In this document: positions 6,654 through 6,715 of the stretch, piece after piece | Numbering within the stretch: the stretch's first letter is position 1 | How the letters are laid out: every line of letters begins with the position of its first letter | NCBI GenBank assembly: GCA_002732755.1 | Contig: NVSP01000039.1 | Location: forward strand, 8,631 to 15,345 | From: Phycisphaera sp. | GTDB taxonomy: Bacteria; Planctomycetota; Phycisphaerae; Phycisphaerales; UBA1924 | Reading direction: 5' to 3' | DNA length: 6,715 bases | Made by a program: the position numbers and the translations under genes | The notes under the pieces: model-generated | Databases searched by the model: none | The model's input: the letters and a program-made list of their open reading frames with translations, nothing else | Told to the model about the DNA's origin: nothing

Positions 6654-6715
6654 GCACGCCTGACCAAGCATTGCCAACTCAAGATTCTGGGCCAGTATTT
6701 GTTTCTAGAGGCGGG
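6650..6715 (+). CDS. Start of a gene coupled to lpxI, cut by the right edge
   Basis: An ATG at 6650 overlaps the lpxI stop as ATGA and opens 22 codons to the window end, starting MSTPDQALPTQDSG and followed by PVFVSRGG. The overlap and open frame support a real, translationally coupled gene. The segment FVSRGG resembles the start of the methyltransferase part of TlyA/FtsJ-like rRNA methyltransferases (SRGGLKL). If so, the S4 domain normally in front would be missing. An lpxB start, expected from alphaproteobacterial gene order, would show an AGExSGD-type motif here and does not. Identity cannot be settled from 22 residues. Confidence 0.6.
   Translation, partial: MSTPDQALPTQDSGPVFVSRGG

Noticed and set aside
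1..6715. CRISPR array, insertion sequence, attachment site, tRNA or phage/defence genes
   Set aside because: No repeated spacer pattern, terminal inverted repeats, transposase or integrase motifs, or tRNA-like fold was seen, and coding sequence fills almost the whole window.

Overview
The window is a gene-dense, GC-rich stretch of bacterial chromosome and looks like core rather than accessory DNA. The organism is probably a diderm of the Planctomycetota, plausibly Phycisphaerae-like. This rests on a lipid A gene (lpxI), a lipoprotein with a LolA/LolB-like look, an RDD protein with a large exported domain, and small conserved-looking proteins of a style familiar from that phylum. It is an inference from protein style, because no rRNA or other phylogenetic marker is present.

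Layout. Five genes run leftward on the minus strand from about 5590 to the left edge. In transcription order they are a small four-cysteine (zinc-ribbon-like) protein, an acidic 176-residue protein of unknown function, a 298-residue lipoprotein, a 527-residue protein with a signal peptide and a C-terminal RDD membrane domain, and a long membrane-anchored TPR protein cut by the window edge. Spacing is tight: 18 nt, then overlaps of 8 nt and 4 nt, then a gap of about 125 nt before the TPR gene. This suggests one transcription unit with translational coupling. A 79-bp divergent spacer (5591-5669) separates it from a rightward pair on the plus strand. That pair is lpxI (UDP-2,3-diacylglucosamine pyrophosphatase) and, overlapping it by ATGA, the first 22 codons of another gene.

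How they may work together. LpxI makes lipid X for lipid A in the cytoplasm. The leftward group is dominated by exported or membrane proteins (a lipoprotein, an RDD protein with an extracytoplasmic domain, and a membrane-anchored TPR protein) plus two small cytosolic proteins. An envelope-related role is the natural guess, but no enzyme in that operon identifies a pathway. No tRNA, rRNA, CRISPR array, insertion sequence, integrase or clear terminator was seen. No mobile or defence system is evident. The most unusual items are the RDD fusion architecture and the conserved-looking but unassigned operon.
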